NCBI RefSeq assembly: GCF_003255815.1
Contig: NC_037689.1
Location: forward strand, 27,693,527 to 27,757,526
Direction: 5' to 3'
DNA length: 64,000 bases
Origin: Theropithecus gelada
Taxonomy: Eukaryota; Chordata; Mammalia; Primates; Cercopithecidae
A program made the position numbers and the translations under genes. Shown one piece after another: positions 1 through 13,184 of the stretch (position 1 is the stretch's first letter; each line of letters opens with the position of its first letter). The notes beneath the pieces are model-generated. The model was not told the origin of the DNA and ran no database searches. It saw only the letters and a program-made list of their open reading frames with translations.

Positions 1-213
1 TGTACTTTTCAGGATGCCCCCACATGAGGCCTGTCAGAAATGCAATCTTATTTTAAAACTCAATATGACATTGGAAATAATTAATAAAATATGCCATGCA
101 ATATTCAGGAACAGGAAATAGATAAAGAGATGGATGGATAGATAGATGGTACAGTATGCTACAGTCTGAATGTTCTGTCCTCTCAAAATTCAAATGTTTA
201 TATCCAAACCCCC

Positions 214-1167
214 AAAGAAAGGAAACCAGTATATCAAAGAGATATCTGCACCCCCATGTTTGTTGCAGCTTTGTTCACAATAGCCAAGATTTGAAAGCAA
301 ACTAACTGTCCATCAACAGGTAAATGGATAAAGAAAATGTGGTACACACACACAGTGGAGTATTATTCAGCCATAAAAAAGAATGAGATCCTGTCATTTG
401 CAACATGGATAAAACTGGAGATAATTATGTTAAGTGAAATAAGCCAGGGACAGAAAGACTATTATCATATGTTCTCACTTGTTTGTGAGATTGAACTCAT
501 GTACATAGAGAGTCAAAAAATGGTTATCAGGCACTGGAAAGGGTAGTGGGGGTGGGATGCAGGGAAGTGGGGTGGTTAATGGGTACAAACATTATAGTCA
601 GAAAGAATAAATAAGACCTAGTATTTGCTAGCACAACAGGGTGACGATAGTCAATAGTAATTTAATTGTACTTTTTTTTTTTGAGACTGAGTCTCGCTCT
701 GTCGCCCAGGCTGGAGTGCAGTGGCATGATCTCGGCTCACTGCAAGCTCTGCCTCCCGGGTTCATGCCATTCTCCTGCCTCAGCCTCCCGAGTAGCTGGG
801 ACTACAGGCGCCCGCCACCACGCCCGGCTCATTTTTTGTGTTTTTAGCAGAGATGGGATTTTACCATGTTAGCCAGCTTGGTCTTGATTTCCTGCCCTCG
901 TGATCCACCCGCCTCGGCCTCCCAAAGTGCTGGGATTACAGGCGTGAGCCACCGTGCCTGGCCTAAATGTACATTTTAAAATAACTAAAAATATATAATT
1001 GGATTGCTTGTAGCACAAAAGATAAATGCTTGAAGAGATACCCCATTTTCTATGATGTGATTACTATGCATTGCATGTCTGCACCAAAATATCTCATGTA
1101 CTCCATAAATATATACATCTACCATGTATCCACAAAAATTAGAAAATAAAAAGAAAAAATATATAAA
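214..1167 (+). mobile_element. 5'-truncated L1 3' end, interrupted by an AluY
   Basis: Pieces 214-671 and 964-1167 read as the ORF2 C-terminus and 3' UTR of an L1M/L1PB-age element: attcacaatagccaagattt, attattcagccataaaaaag, agtatttgctagcacaacag. The tail is A-rich. Fifty to 70 residues of ORF2 are still legible, with no function. Confidence 0.85.
672..963 (-). mobile_element. Alu (AluY-like)
   Basis: Full-length reverse-orientation Alu with a poly-T head. The gcaagctctgcctcccggg and catgccattctcctg segments are AluY-like. It sits inside the L1 3' UTR, flanked by attgtac / aatgtac. Confidence 0.95.
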
Positions 1168-1458
1168 TTTTAATCCCCAAGGGGACAGTATTAGGAGGTG
1201 AGCACCTTTTGGAGGTAATGAGATGATGACAGTGGAGCTTCATGAATGGGATCAGTGCCCTTATAAAAGGGATCCCAGAGAGCTCCCTTGCCCCTTCCAC
1301 TATGTGAGGACACAGTGAGAAGGCGCTGTCTATGAATCAGGAAGTGGGTTCCCACCAGACACTGAATCTGTGAGCACTTTGATCTTGAACTTCCAGCCTT
1401 CTTATGTGTGTGTATATAATCTTGCTCAGTTATGTAACAAAAACCTGTAAGTAATTTG

Positions 1459-1735
1459 CTGAACTAAGAGAGAGAGACAGAAAGAGAGAAAGAGGATTGA
1501 CAGATATATATATACATACATACACAGAGAGATACATACATACATGGAGATGATAGATATAGATTAGATAGATCGATATATATGTATAAAGAGAGATAGA
1601 TGCATACATATATACACACATACATAGACAGACACATAGAGATGATAGATATAGATTAGACAGATAATAGATCGACAGATGGGATAGACAGACAGAGAGA
1701 GAGAGATAGGTAGATAGATCAAATAGATAGCTAGA
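1459..1735. repeat. Compound GA / GATA / GACA / CATA microsatellite
   Basis: About 280 bases of mixed (GA)n, (GATA)n, (GACA)n and (CATA)n, e.g. agatagatcgatatatatg and agacagatgggatagacag. Confidence 0.9.
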
Positions 1736-3149
1736 TACTTCACATGTAGAGACACTACTTATCAGGAAGGCATAGTGAGACATTTAGTCAACTGTGTGAG
1801 TACATGATTATCAGAAAAATCATTCAATTAACAAGATTCAGGGATCTGAGGAAGGTGATTAGGGAAGCTGTGAATTCTCTGTTTTGGGAAATGACTAAGT
1901 TTGAAAACACAAGAGCACTCCTTGAAAGTATGCAATGCTCACCCCGTGGGTGTGCAGGTGGTATCCTGTGGTTGCTTTCAACTGCTCATTTTCTGACATA
2001 AGCATATATTTGGAAAAGAGTAGATACTAATTGAGATGAGGTTTAATATTTACTTACATTGGTGGCACACATAAAGTGCTTATCAGTGCAAACAGAAGGA
2101 GAACAAAATTAGCTCACAAATCTCATGTGATCGCCCACTCTCCCGGCCTAGACAAATTCACTCATGTGCCTTTTGTCTTTTTCTCCCTGAAGTTCCTCTC
2201 CATTCCAATTGTTCCTCCCCTCCATTTTCTGAAAGGAAAGCTGGGATGGATTCCAACTTCTCTTGTTCCTTTTTGGAGGGTAAAAAATACAACTTAGGGT
2301 AACTGGTAGACATAACTAAATGCTTCAAAATAGGGTGAAAGGGATGAGATGGAAATCATGGTTGCATGTCTTTCTGCAATGTCTAGGAGTGCAGAATATG
2401 AATGAGCCAAATGTTACTACATAACAACATCTGCGAAATTTTACTGAACCCTCCTAAATAAGTCAGTGAATCTCAAATCGTACCTGTGCAGATGTGGACT
2501 CCATCATTCGGATATTCTACCATCATTACATAGAGCTTTCCTGTTGCCTAGAGTTACAGTAGGACACCTGATAACTGTTTTCCTCACTACAGTTGAACAC
2601 CTATGAAACCTGATGTCAAGGCATAGGTACTTAATACATCAGTATTTTACTTCAGAATGTTATCAAGTTTTATTTTAAAACATTAATAGTCACTAGTTCG
2701 ATGTTGAAAGGAAACACACAGTATCTCTAAAGTATATGCACCTTATGGTATTACGAAATAGACCATAATTTTGTGGTACATGATGAGCATTCAAAGCATT
2801 GCAAAGAATAGCAATAGAATATGTATGTGCAACTCTGTGCACCTGAGTGTTGCACTTGTGCGTGAGGCATGTGTGTGTGATTTACATAGGTGTGCATGCA
2901 TTGTGTGTGCATGTGTGTGCACAGATAGGTACAAATAAACTAACTTTTGAATCTGTTACATGTTTTCAGGTACTGCATAGATCTACATCTTACTTTTCAA
3001 AGTTGCTAATATGTATCCTAAACTTCACCTCCACCACAAATTCTTCTATCATCAAACATTTATCTTCTACTTAGTAATAACCAGCTTAAAGCATTGTTGG
3101 AATGGATGTGACTAAAAATTTCTAACAATACAGAAATAGAAACTTACGC
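1736..3149. other. Intronic sequence, no recognised element
   Basis: No gene or confident repeat is seen. It includes a degenerate TG-rich stretch at 2821-2925 (gtgtgcatgtgtgtgcaca). Confidence 0.5.
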
Positions 3150-3396
3150 TTTTTTTTGAGATGGAGTTTCACTCTGTCTCCCAGGCTGGAATGCAGAGAC
3201 ATGATTCTGACTCACTGCAACTTCCACCTTTCAGGCTCGAGCCATTCTCTTGCCTCAGCCTCCTGAGTAGCTGGGATTGCAGGTGTGTACCACCACACCC
3301 CACTAACTTTTGTATTTTTAGTAGAGATGGGGTTTCACCATGTTGGCCAGGCTGGTCTCAAACTCCCGACCTCAAGTGATCCACCTGCCTTGGCCT
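3150..3396 (-). mobile_element. Alu (AluS-like), 5'-truncated
   Basis: Reverse Alu with a short poly-T. It breaks off after ccacctgccttggcct, so about 40 bases of its 5' end are missing. Confidence 0.93.
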
Positions 3397-5414
3397 ATCT
3401 CCTCTTTAGATGAACTTGATTCATGACATTGTATGTGACACATTTATGTAATTTAAAATATGGAATAAAATGTTTTACTTGATGTAATTTAACAAAGTTA
3501 AACCACAAGCAAAAAAAAAGTACATTGGATTAGCAAATTTAAAATATGCTAAGAAATTTTATGTGAACAAACATAGGTGGGTTCATTTACTTTTCAGTAC
3601 TTAGAGGCTATCGTCTAGCACGTTTTCTTAAGTAACTTATTACATTTCTAATTAGTGTTAATGGGGAAATTACCACCTAACTCTAACTGCCAATGAGTCT
3701 CAGAACCAGCCCTTGGAAACCCATCCCAATCATTAAGCCAGGAGTTTAGCTGGTAAACTGCACACATAACAAAACTCAGTCCCAGGCTCTTTTCTCCAAA
3801 AAGAAATTATATTATTTTGATGGAAGCCACTTTTCTTGGTTTGCATAATCATCCATAAACACAATACAGATATCAGTCTTTAAAGGTAAGGGAAGTAGTT
3901 AGATTGTCTGTTGTTCTTTGGAAATCATAAAATTATTTCTGCAGTCATTGCATGAGGTCCAGACTAACATATCTCTCTCTCCACACAACTATTTTCCACT
4001 GACCACCAACAAGATCAATGAGACCTTTGATATCACAGATCCACCAGTGGGGATCTGAAACCCTTGGGAATGAATATGCTTTTGTGGGCAAGAGGAAGGG
4101 GACTCAGAACTTTTTAATTTTTTTACATATATTTTATGCAGCACCCTCAGAGGAATATTGAACATCATTCCCAAATCAAACTCACTAATATTCCTGCAGG
4201 AAAATATCTAAATGTCCACCCTGAGGTGGAAAAGAAAGACCACGAATAGTCATCTGTCAAATCAGGTTTTACCCCCAAATGAGTTTTGACATCACTGTAA
4301 TGTTTTGAACTGTTTTTGACTTTCGAATTGTAGGTAAGGGACTCTGGATCTGTATGTCCTCTGATTTCTATTAACCAGTCCTAGAATAGTACACAAAACA
4401 AACACTAAAGAGCACCCAATTTACAGAGTGTTTTAAGTTCACTGAAGTTGGTTAACACTTGGATCCATGCACACTGTATGGAATCAATTATGATGAATGC
4501 GAACAGTTAATTAGACAAAAAAAAAAAAAAACCTCCTTCAATTATGCTGTAAGTATACACGAAAGTGAGAAGCAGTAGTGGTGCACTTCTTGCATCTGTG
4601 TCCCACAACAGAATACAGAACCATTCTGAACCTTGACTTCTTCTTAGTGCAGGATCCTAAACACAGTGATTATTTCTAAATTGTCAAAATGAACCACACT
4701 AATGTCTCCAGTTTGTAACTGTACTGAACACAGTAAGTACTCAAGAAATGGTAGCTGATGTTGTTGCTGTGACTATTACTGTTGCTTTACTAATATCATC
4801 ATTATTACCAATTACTAAGTTTTAGCAGTCCCCAGAAAACTAGATTTAAATTCAGGAGACAATATTTGCTCCTGTCTCTAATCCTGTCATATTTCATTTC
4901 CAAGCTGTCCTTGGGAAAAGTGACCTCCTTAAAACTATTTCCTCCTACGGCAACGTCAGTTAGCACCATTCAACTGCCTATCCCACAGGTCAAGCAATGC
5001 AGGAGCAATGCCTTGTAAACAAACAAATGCCATCTTGCAAACATGGGTGTGTTTGTAGACTCTCTGATCTACACAGAGATGAGCTTCTCATCCCTGGCCC
5101 CATTCAGACCAAGTGAAACCCCATCTGTGTGGGGGAAGGCCATGGGGATATTTTTCAAAGCTCCCCAGATAACTCAAACTCACAGCAAAGCGTGAGAACA
5201 CTGGTGTTGGCTATGAAGAAGCTTGTTCACTTTAGAAGATCAGAAAGACACTCAGGATAGCATCACTGCCAACACATTCCAAACTGGAGAAAAATGCTTT
5301 CTGTTCAGAGGAAAGCTGTTATCCTGAAGCTCTGTGACCTCTTTAAAGGAAAAGGCTGGTTCTTACTCACTTACCGCCCAGGTTCTTGAACAAATGCATT
5401 AATCATAAGAGGAA
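3397..5414. other. Intronic sequence, no recognised element
   Basis: No coding or confident repeat content. Contains an A-run at 4518-4532. Confidence 0.5.
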
Positions 5415-5640
5415 GTCTGTAAACCCCCAAATGTTCATAACAGCATCATTCATAATAGCCGAAAAGTGGAAAGAACCAAGCTGTTCATCAACAGGTGAAT
5501 GGATCAACACAACGTGGTCTATCCACAGAGTGGAAGATTTTTCACCCATAGAAAGTAATAATTACATGGCTAATAATTGGTAAAGCCAAGCGTGAACGTA
5601 TGTTTTATGACACCAAACCAGGAATTTCTGCTGTTTATCT
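5415..5640 (+). mobile_element. Old L1 (L1M) 3' fragment
   Basis: Diverged match to late ORF2: cataatagccgaaaagtgga, ttcatcaacaggtgaatgga, ggtctatccacagagtggaa. Borders are vague. Confidence 0.6.
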
Positions 5641-6288
5641 TGACACTTCTGTAAACATAAATACATAACAGTGAAATTCTTTCTCAACTCAGAATATTAA
5701 GGGATGCTATATCCCTAGAGGTAGATGAACAAAGATATGAGGGGGTTTTTTCTCCTTTGATCAAGAAGTACAAGCAGAGGCTAGACTAGAATTGGAAATA
5801 GAGTATTTAACAGATTTTAAGGCAGCTTAGGGGATATAACTTCAGCAGGAGATGACACTACTTACTGGTGTATGGTGAGAAAGAATCATTGACTGCCTAA
5901 ACTAGGATGAATACAAAGAGTGTTAATGTAGTTGTTAATTGTTCTTTATGCTAAAAGGCAGACAGTTTGTGCCGAAGAATAGTGTGCTTTCACTATGTTT
6001 TAACATATATATGACTATGTTATTATGCATTTATTTATCATCAATTAGTAATAAATTATTGTTAATAAATTTATTAGTTGGATTTTTGCTAATGTCCTAG
6101 GTGCTGTTCACACGTTCTCTAAAACATATTTGACTCTACAAGATGGACACATCTCAGGTTCCCAATTTTCTTAGGTCTACTGTACATTGAGTAATAGGAA
6201 TCATTTGGCCAAGGCCACAGGAATAGTAATTCCTGAGGTCACAATTCAAACCTAATAAATTCAGCATCAGAATGTCCCTTTCCTTCCT
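5641..6288. other. Intronic sequence, no recognised element
   Basis: Nothing recognised. AT-rich at 6000-6080. Confidence 0.5.
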
Positions 6289-6525
6289 TTGCAACAGTTT
6301 TTCAACCTCGGTATTGTTGACATTTTGGATGAGATAATTCCTTGTGTGGGAGCTGCTTGTGCATTGTAGGATGTTGAGCAGCATCCCCAGCCTCGACCCA
6401 CTAGATCCAAGTAGCAACAGGACCACTGCTCATAATGTGACAACCAAAAATGTGTCTAGATGTTGTCAAATGTCCTCCAGGGAGCTAATTCACCCCTCTC
6501 ACCCCTACTGAGGACCACTTCTTTA
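6289..6525 (+). mobile_element. hAT-Charlie non-autonomous DNA transposon (MER20-like)
   Basis: Starts agtttttcaacctcggtatt, contains gcattgtaggatgttgagca and gtgacaaccaaaaatgtgtc, and ends near gaggaccactt, the inverted end. The same family recurs at 32.9-33.6 and 56.5 kb. The MER number is from recall. Confidence 0.75.
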
Positions 6526-7109
6526 TAATATACTGTTTCCATTTCTATCCCAATGGTTTGATGGAGTGATGGTGTTATGTCAGTCTGCCTGGATTTGTCC
6601 TTTTTTGGTTATTTGTCTTCTGTATAGGCAGTACAAGTCAGGATTGCTGCACTAGGACACCATTACTCAATACACTGCCACCTACCATGTACTTGGCACT
6701 CAAAACTCTTTCTATCTTGCCATGGAAGTTAACTGCAAAGATTTTTCCAATTATCTCAAAAAAAAAAAAAAAAAACCCAATGTTTACTGGCTCCAAAAGT
6801 CCTCAACTTCATCAGGCCGATGATTCAATACCCCTTCTGGAAGTCATGTCAAGGAATCAGAGTAAAATATGCATTTCCCCTCTGCTACTCAGAAGTGGTG
6901 TGGCTTTTCAGAGGATATCTGAAGCACTTGACCTTCAGGCAGAAATTTCACTTCTCTGTAGAAGAAGTCCATAATCAGAATAGTTTGAAAGGGAGGACTT
7001 TATCTAAGGCTTGGCTGATAATTTTGGCTGTATTCAACTAAATCCTTCAAAAAAAATTCTCTCTTTTTCTTTCAAGAGATCAGCTGAACTAACAGATGCT
7101 GTTTTTTGG
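6526..7109. other. Intronic sequence, no recognised element
   Basis: Nothing recognised except an A-run at 6759-6776. Confidence 0.5.
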
Positions 7110-7715
7110 TAAGATTTTATTTTATTAGAGCAGTTTTTGGTTCACAGCAAAACTGAAAAGAAGGTGCAGAGATTTACCATAGAGTACCTCCCACACCCAC
7201 ACATACATAGCCTCCCCAATTATCCACATTCCCTACAAGAGCAGCACATTTATTACAACTGATGAACCTACATCGACACGTGATTATCACCTAAGTCCAG
7301 AGTCTCCTTCAGGGTTCACTGCTGGGGTTGAACATTCTATGGGTTAGGACAAATGTATAATACCATGCATCCACCATTATAGTATGACACAGAATATCTT
7401 CCCTGCCATAAAAATCCTGTATGATCCACCTGTTTATCTCTTCTCTCCTCATCTCCAACCAAAACTCTGGCAATGATGGATTTTTTATTGTTCCCCTAGT
7501 TCTGCTTTTTCCAGAATGTCCTATAGTTGGAATCATACTGTATGTAGCCTTTTCCCATCAGCTTCTTTCACTTAGTAATATGCATTTAATTTTCCTCCAT
7601 GTCTTTTTATGGCTTAATAGCTCATTTCTTTATAGCATGAAATAATATTCCATTGTCTGAATACACCATAGTTTACTTACCCATTCATCTATTGGAAGAC
7701 ATCCTGGTCACCCAG
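7110..7715 (-). mobile_element. Old L1 (L1MB/L1MC-age) 3' end
   Basis: Reverse-orientation L1: ttattagagcagtttttggt, gatgaacctacatcgacacg, tagttggaatcatactgtat, ataatattccattgtctgaa. Confidence 0.85.
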
Positions 7716-8449
7716 AGGGTCTCTTAATCTTGATACTTCCCACAAAACAGAACTAGGAATCAACAGTTATATCAACTTTCTGGGGAATCCCTTCAAGTGG
7801 AAGACTAGAATGATAGGATAAAGGATTGCCTATGCCTTTCCAGGCAAAAACCTGCAAAAACATCTAGGAAAAACCTTAAGCACTCTTGAAATTCATTTAT
7901 TCAGATAATCTAAAAACTGAAATGGGAATTTATGCTTTATTCTTTCCTTACCAATATAGACATGGTCTCACTGATTTGAGGACAAGTAAATGATGAGCTT
8001 GAATTCAATGCAAAGAATCTTTGAACACTTTCACATACTTTGCCCCTAGTTCTACCACAGCTGGAAGAGCTCTGTTTCACTTGGTGGTTGCGCTGGATGC
8101 CTCTTGGCCACATGGCTTATTCCAGCCGCTCTTGTGGTGATTTGCTCTGCCCAGACTTCAACCAGCTTCATGCAGGTGTAGCCTCACTTCATACCTGCAA
8201 ACTTGTGTTTTTCTTAATTTCCAGAACTTTCTCTGATGCCTCACAGTGGATGCACACTAAAACCTACTTAGCACTCCCCAAGCAGCCTGGAGAGGTTACC
8301 CCCAGTAAACTAATAAGAGGTGAAAGATGGTGAGAATATGGGTCCTCCATTTTCACTGGGTAAAGGCAGTCTGGAGACACATATCATAAGGGTTTTCAGA
8401 CAACCTCACTGGGTCAAGCGGCAGTCACTCCTCTGTGGCCAATACAATT
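7716..8449. other. Intronic sequence, no recognised element
   Basis: No recognised element. 8060-8440 has higher GC than its surroundings and could be an unassigned old repeat. Confidence 0.45.
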
Positions 8450-8908
8450 TTTTGTGTTTTATTTTAAAATTTTAATTTGGATTCAAAAGTTCTTATGCAG
8501 GTTTCTTACCTGGGTATGCTGCATATGGACTTCTAGGGTACCAATCACACAAAGAGTGAACACTGTACCCATAGGTTAATTTTTCAGCCCTCACCCCCTC
8601 CCATCCTTTCCCCTCTTTGAGTCCCCAGTGTTGATTGTTTCCATCTTTATATCCACATGTACCCATTGTTTAGCTCCCAGTTATAAATGAGAACATGCGA
8701 TATTTGATTTTATGCTTTTGAGTTATTTCACCTAGGATAATGGCCTCCAGCAGCATCCATGCTGCTGCAAAGGACATGATTCCATTCTATTTTATGGCTG
8801 CCTAGTATTCTGTGTTGTAGACGTACCACATTTTCTATAGCCAGGGCACTGTTGACGGACACTTAGGTTGATTCCACAACTCGGCTATTGTAAATAGTGA
8901 TTATTTCC
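8450..8908 (-). mobile_element. L1 3' end
   Basis: Reverse L1 3' UTR and ORF2 tail: gtttagctcccagttataaa, cagcatccatgctgctgcaa, acacttaggttgattccac. Confidence 0.85.
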
Positions 8909-9287
8909 CATTCCTTCCCACATCACAGTGCTGGTTCCTCATCCCTCTTTTTGGCATAATACTTGCAACAAACAAGGGTTTTCTCTATACCTCTGCTTTG
9001 AGTGGAATCTGGGCTAGGAAAACACACAGTGGATCGAAATGTGCAGCCCTTACTGCCACCAAAATAAAGACTCAAAATGAATTGGCTTTTGAATGTGACA
9101 GGTGTGTAGCCAAATGCCCAACACTAATGTTGATGTCAACTTCAAGTCAAACCACCAAAGCCCTCTCACAGAAATTCATTTTCCAACAGAACTTAAGCTT
9201 ACTTTATTTTGGAATTTGCAGGATATTGCGAATTATTATTAAATATTATTTTTTGTGGAATAACCATGAATGCACACATACCAAATA
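8909..9287. other. Intronic sequence, no recognised element
   Basis: Nothing recognised. Confidence 0.5.
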
Positions 9288-9588
9288 AACATGGTGGCTC
9301 ATGCCTGTAATCTCAGTACTTTAGTAGGCCGAGGCAGCTGATCACTTGAGCTCAGGAGTTCAGGAGCAGCCTGGCCAACATGACAAAACCCTGTTTCTAA
9401 AAAAAAAAAAAATTGGCTGGGCATGGTGGTGTGCACCATGTAGTCCCAGCTAGTCTATTAGGGAGGCGCAGGTGGGAGGATCACTTGAGCCCAGGAGGTC
9501 AAGGCTGCAGTGAGCCAAGATCGCTCTACTGCACTCCAGCCTGGGTGACAGAGCAAGAACCTGTCTCAAAAAAAAAAAAAAAAAAAAA
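9288..9588 (+). mobile_element. Alu (AluJ/S-like)
   Basis: Near full-length Alu lacking the first bases. It has an A-rich middle linker (9399-9412) and a 20-base poly-A tail. Confidence 0.95.
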
Positions 9589-9874
9589 GGAAGAAATATA
9601 ATACGTAATTAAAGAAATCAATTTTCCATACCATGCAAGGAACTGATGGCAGAATTTGGTGTGTAGGTCTGTTCATTAGTTGGTCAATCCCTGTTCATCT
9701 CTCAGGTTTTGTGCTAAATTGTGCTTTCCCTGGGAAGCCCTCCAGGCTGCCTCCAAGATTAGATCAGATGTTTCTGCAGCTGCTCCTAAGCATACCACTG
9801 TTTTAAGCAGCATGAGACTAACCTCATTTTAATCTCATCGTTATTTAATTCTCTCTAACAAAAACTCTAGGTAA

Positions 9875-10172
9875 TGGCCAAGCACAGTGGCTCGCACCTG
9901 TAATCCCAGCGCTTTGGAAGGCCAATGTAGGCAGATTGCTTGAGGCTAGGATTTTGAGACCAATCTGGGCAACATACTGAGACCCTATCTCTACAAAAAT
10001 CAAAATAAAAAACTAGCCGGATATGGTGGCATGCGCCTATAATACGAGCTACTCCAGAGGCTGAGAGTGGAGGGTCATTTGAGCCCAGGAGTTCAAGGTT
10101 ACAGTGAGCTATGATCGCACCACTGCACTCAAGCCTGGGTGACAGAGCAAGACCCAGCCTCTAAAAAAATAA
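9875..10172 (+). mobile_element. Alu (AluJ-like)
   Basis: Diverged full-length Alu (tggccaagcacagtggctcg ... ctctaaaaaaataac). Confidence 0.93.
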
Positions 10173-12087
10173 CATAAAACAACAAATCTCTAATACCCTA
10201 TGTACCGCATTTACAATTTTATAAACCTTCAGACACCAGGTAATACCTGGACGTAATATTATAAATATGGTGCAAAACACTCAATCACATGAAATACAGG
10301 GTTATATTAGAATGAGGTCAAAACTATGAGCAGATCGTATGGAGATTGGGGTTAGCCATGCCATAATCCAACTTTTATTATTACAGACAATAACAAAAGG
10401 TTTTACTGTAGCAGTATATTAAGTAATCCTAATGAACAAAAGAAGTAATGAACTGATTCACTGACTTGTTCTTTTAAGAAAACTTTGGCAATCTCTCACT
10501 TTCTGATTCAGCAATCCAAAAAGGTCAAACAAAGGTCTACAGCACTGATCTTACAAACCCAGACCTTCCATAGCTGCAAAAGTCAGACATGCAATGATCA
10601 TGTGCGTCTGGGTTTGCTCCCTGCATCTGTGAGCAGTCTGAGTGAAAAAAATAACAGAAACAAACAAACATAAATGCAGAATGTGCAAACCCTGTAGCTA
10701 ACTCTACTGTACATTTCTCTTTCAAAATCACTACTTTGAGATTGCAAACCTTTTTCCAAACCTGTTGGCACCCAGTCTCTTAATTACAGCAGTTATGCCT
10801 CAAAGGGAGGGTTTCAGAAATAAGCCAGATTAGGGGGTACAAATTTCAGCATCACCTGACTGGTTAATGTGCCTGAGAGGTGGGTAGAAAAACGCTTTCC
10901 TGACACAGAAAAGGAAAATCACAGGTTTCACTCCCTCCAAAGCAAGGCTGCCATGTATAATCTTTCTCTCCTTTCTCTTCTGCCAAGCCACACAAAAGGC
11001 ACAGCCCCAAGGAAGAGACTAAAAGCCTTTGTGGAATTATAGTAATATCTCCATTAGCAACTAAATGTATTCCAGAGATGTATGACACAGTCAGAAACTT
11101 TGCTTACAGGTACAAAGCCAATCTAGGGGGTGGGGACAGGCTGCTGTCTAGATGCTCAGAGTCCAGTGGAAAGAACTTCCCAGGGCTCTACTGTTCCCTC
11201 TCTGCCCTCACTCCCTATCCACAAGAGGCTCCCACTCATAGACAGTAAGTACCCCTTGCAAGAAAGAAATTTGGCGACGCTCCCAGTTGCAAGGGAGCTG
11301 GTCAGAATCCTGAGTTTCTGTGCATCCCTCCTCAACTGGGCTCAAACCCTGTAAGCAGATACGCAGCAGATTGGTTCTTCTAATAAGCTTCTCTACTCCT
11401 AGGCATCCTTCATCCCGGAAGTGCATTTAATTATAAATTATTAATGGAACGAAGGAGCTGTAGAGAGTTTCTTCTCTGAAGCCCTTGTTCTATGGAGGCA
11501 GGAAAAATCAGAAGTGTCCCTCTCACTAGGAGGAGCATATCTGGACAATAAGCAAAAGTCCTGGAAAGACAGAAAGAAATGCAATTGCCCGTAGAGGCAC
11601 TTGTAATATCCACCCAAGAGAAACAGCTTCTATGTACTTTGGGACCCTGGTTAACAAAGTTTTGAGTGTCTCCTCTCGGTCATCATTGTGAAGGGCTTTG
11701 GAGGAACTAGAAATTGAAATGGAAGGCAATAATAAGAAAATTCTTAGACCTCAAAGTTAAAGTCACCTGTTCCTGAATCTGCACATAGACAGAGGACTCA
11801 AAGTTTTGCATTAGAAGTGACAGGTGCATTACTGAAAGCTGAAGCCCTCAGAGGTGGTTCAAGGTGGAAATACCTACTCTGCCCAGCAAAGCAAAGCTAA
11901 CCCTACCCCAACCCTAACCCTAAAAAACTGTGATGCAACGCAATGAGCTGTTACAAAACATACTCATTTTAAGATATAGGATAGCATTGGTTTCCTTATT
12001 TAGTTTTATTTCAGTGAAAGTAAAAATATGTGAAAGGGCTTACATAGATTCACTCAAGTCCAGAACACCCAAACCTAATGTATCTTG
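10173..12087. other. Repeat-poor intronic sequence
   Basis: No recognised mobile element over about 1.9 kb. Contains the short telomere-like motif at 11898-11923. Confidence 0.5.
11898..11923. repeat. Short interstitial telomere-like (CCCTAA)n
   Basis: Four imperfect units, taaccctaccccaaccctaa and onward, on the + strand. Confidence 0.7.
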
Positions 12088-12718
12088 CTATATAGTCTGA
12101 ATGGTAGTGTCCTCCCAAAATTCATATGCTGAAATCCAATACACAACGTGATAACTCTACCCTCATGAACGGGATTAGTGTCCTTATAAAAGAGGCTGCA
12201 GGCCCTTCCACCTTGTCCCTTCCACCATGTGAGGATAAATCAAGAAGATGCCATTTGGGGGAAAGGGCCATCACCAGACACTGAATCTGCTAGCACCTTG
12301 ATCCTGGACTTCCCAGGACCCTGAGAAATAAATGTCTGTTGTTCGCTGGGCAAAGTGGCTCATATCTGTAATCCCAACACTTTGGGAGGTCAAGGCTGGA
12401 GAAATGTTTAAGGCCAGGAGTTCAAAACCACCCTGGTCAACATAGTGAGTCCTCATCTCTACTAAAAATTTAAAAAATAAAAATTAGCCAGGCATGGTGG
12501 CACATACGTATGGTCCCAGCTACTCAGGAGGCTGAGGTGGGAGGATCAATTGAGCCCAGGAAGACAAGGCTGCAGTGAATCATGATCAAGCCACAGCACT
12601 CCAGCCTGAGCAACAGAGAGAGACCCTGTCTCAATGATAATAATAACGATAAATGTCTATTGTTTATAAATTACCCAGTCTAAGGTATTTTGTTATAGCA
12701 GCCTCGACAGACTAAAAA
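12088..12718 (+). mobile_element. MaLR-type LTR split by an Alu
   Basis: Same family as the LTR at 157-1400. 12088-12342 (gaacgggattagtgtcctta, caccatgtgaggataaatca) and 12649-12718 (ttttgttatagcagcctcga) flank an Alu. The duplicated aaatgtctgttg / aaatgtctattg marks the insertion. Non-coding. Confidence 0.65.
12343..12648 (+). mobile_element. Alu inside the LTR
   Basis: Full-length diverged Alu ending in a degenerate (AATA)n-like tail. Flanked by a 12-base duplication. Confidence 0.93.
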
Positions 12719-13184
12719 ATATCCCTACATCTTACCCCGGGGATATTAAAACATATGTTTATAGCTCTTAAAGATAAAATAGTGTAAAAATTTTTTAAAT
12801 ATTCAGGGTAGCAAAAAGCATGTGGCTGGCAGGAGAATAATTTTAACCAAACAGAGTCATGAATAAATACATTCATAACCTGGCTTCTTGTATGTCAAGG
12901 TTAACTAGAAAATACTTATATCCTAAAATGTCAAATATAATTTTGTTTTGTTGGTCTACCTTCTAGATAAAATAACTGCATATTCAGTGCTTGAAAATTA
13001 AAAATGAGCAGTCTCAGATTATTTCCTACAAGCTGTTGCAGAGGGGGGACAAGGACTAAAAAACTTCCTGTGCTCATTATCTGGGCACAAAATAACCTAG
13101 TGATGGGATCAACGGAAGGCCGAACCTCAGCATCACACAAGATGCCGCTGTAACACACCTGCAGATGTAACCCTTGGATCTGAA
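12719..13184. other. Intronic sequence, no recognised element
   Basis: Nothing recognised. Confidence 0.5.

Larger units (their letters stand above)
157..1400 (+). mobile_element. MaLR-type LTR (MST/MLT class) split by an L1
   Basis: The LTR start is at 157-213 and its remainder at about 1168-1400 (aatccccaag..., then aatgggatcagtgccc, then ccactatgtgaggacacag). The 214-1167 block between is a later L1. This is an old endogenous-retrovirus-like solo LTR fragment with no coding part. The family name is from recall. Confidence 0.6.

Noticed and set aside
1430..1783. 117-codon Tyr/Ser-rich open frame
   Set aside because: Product of the GATA/GACA microsatellite.
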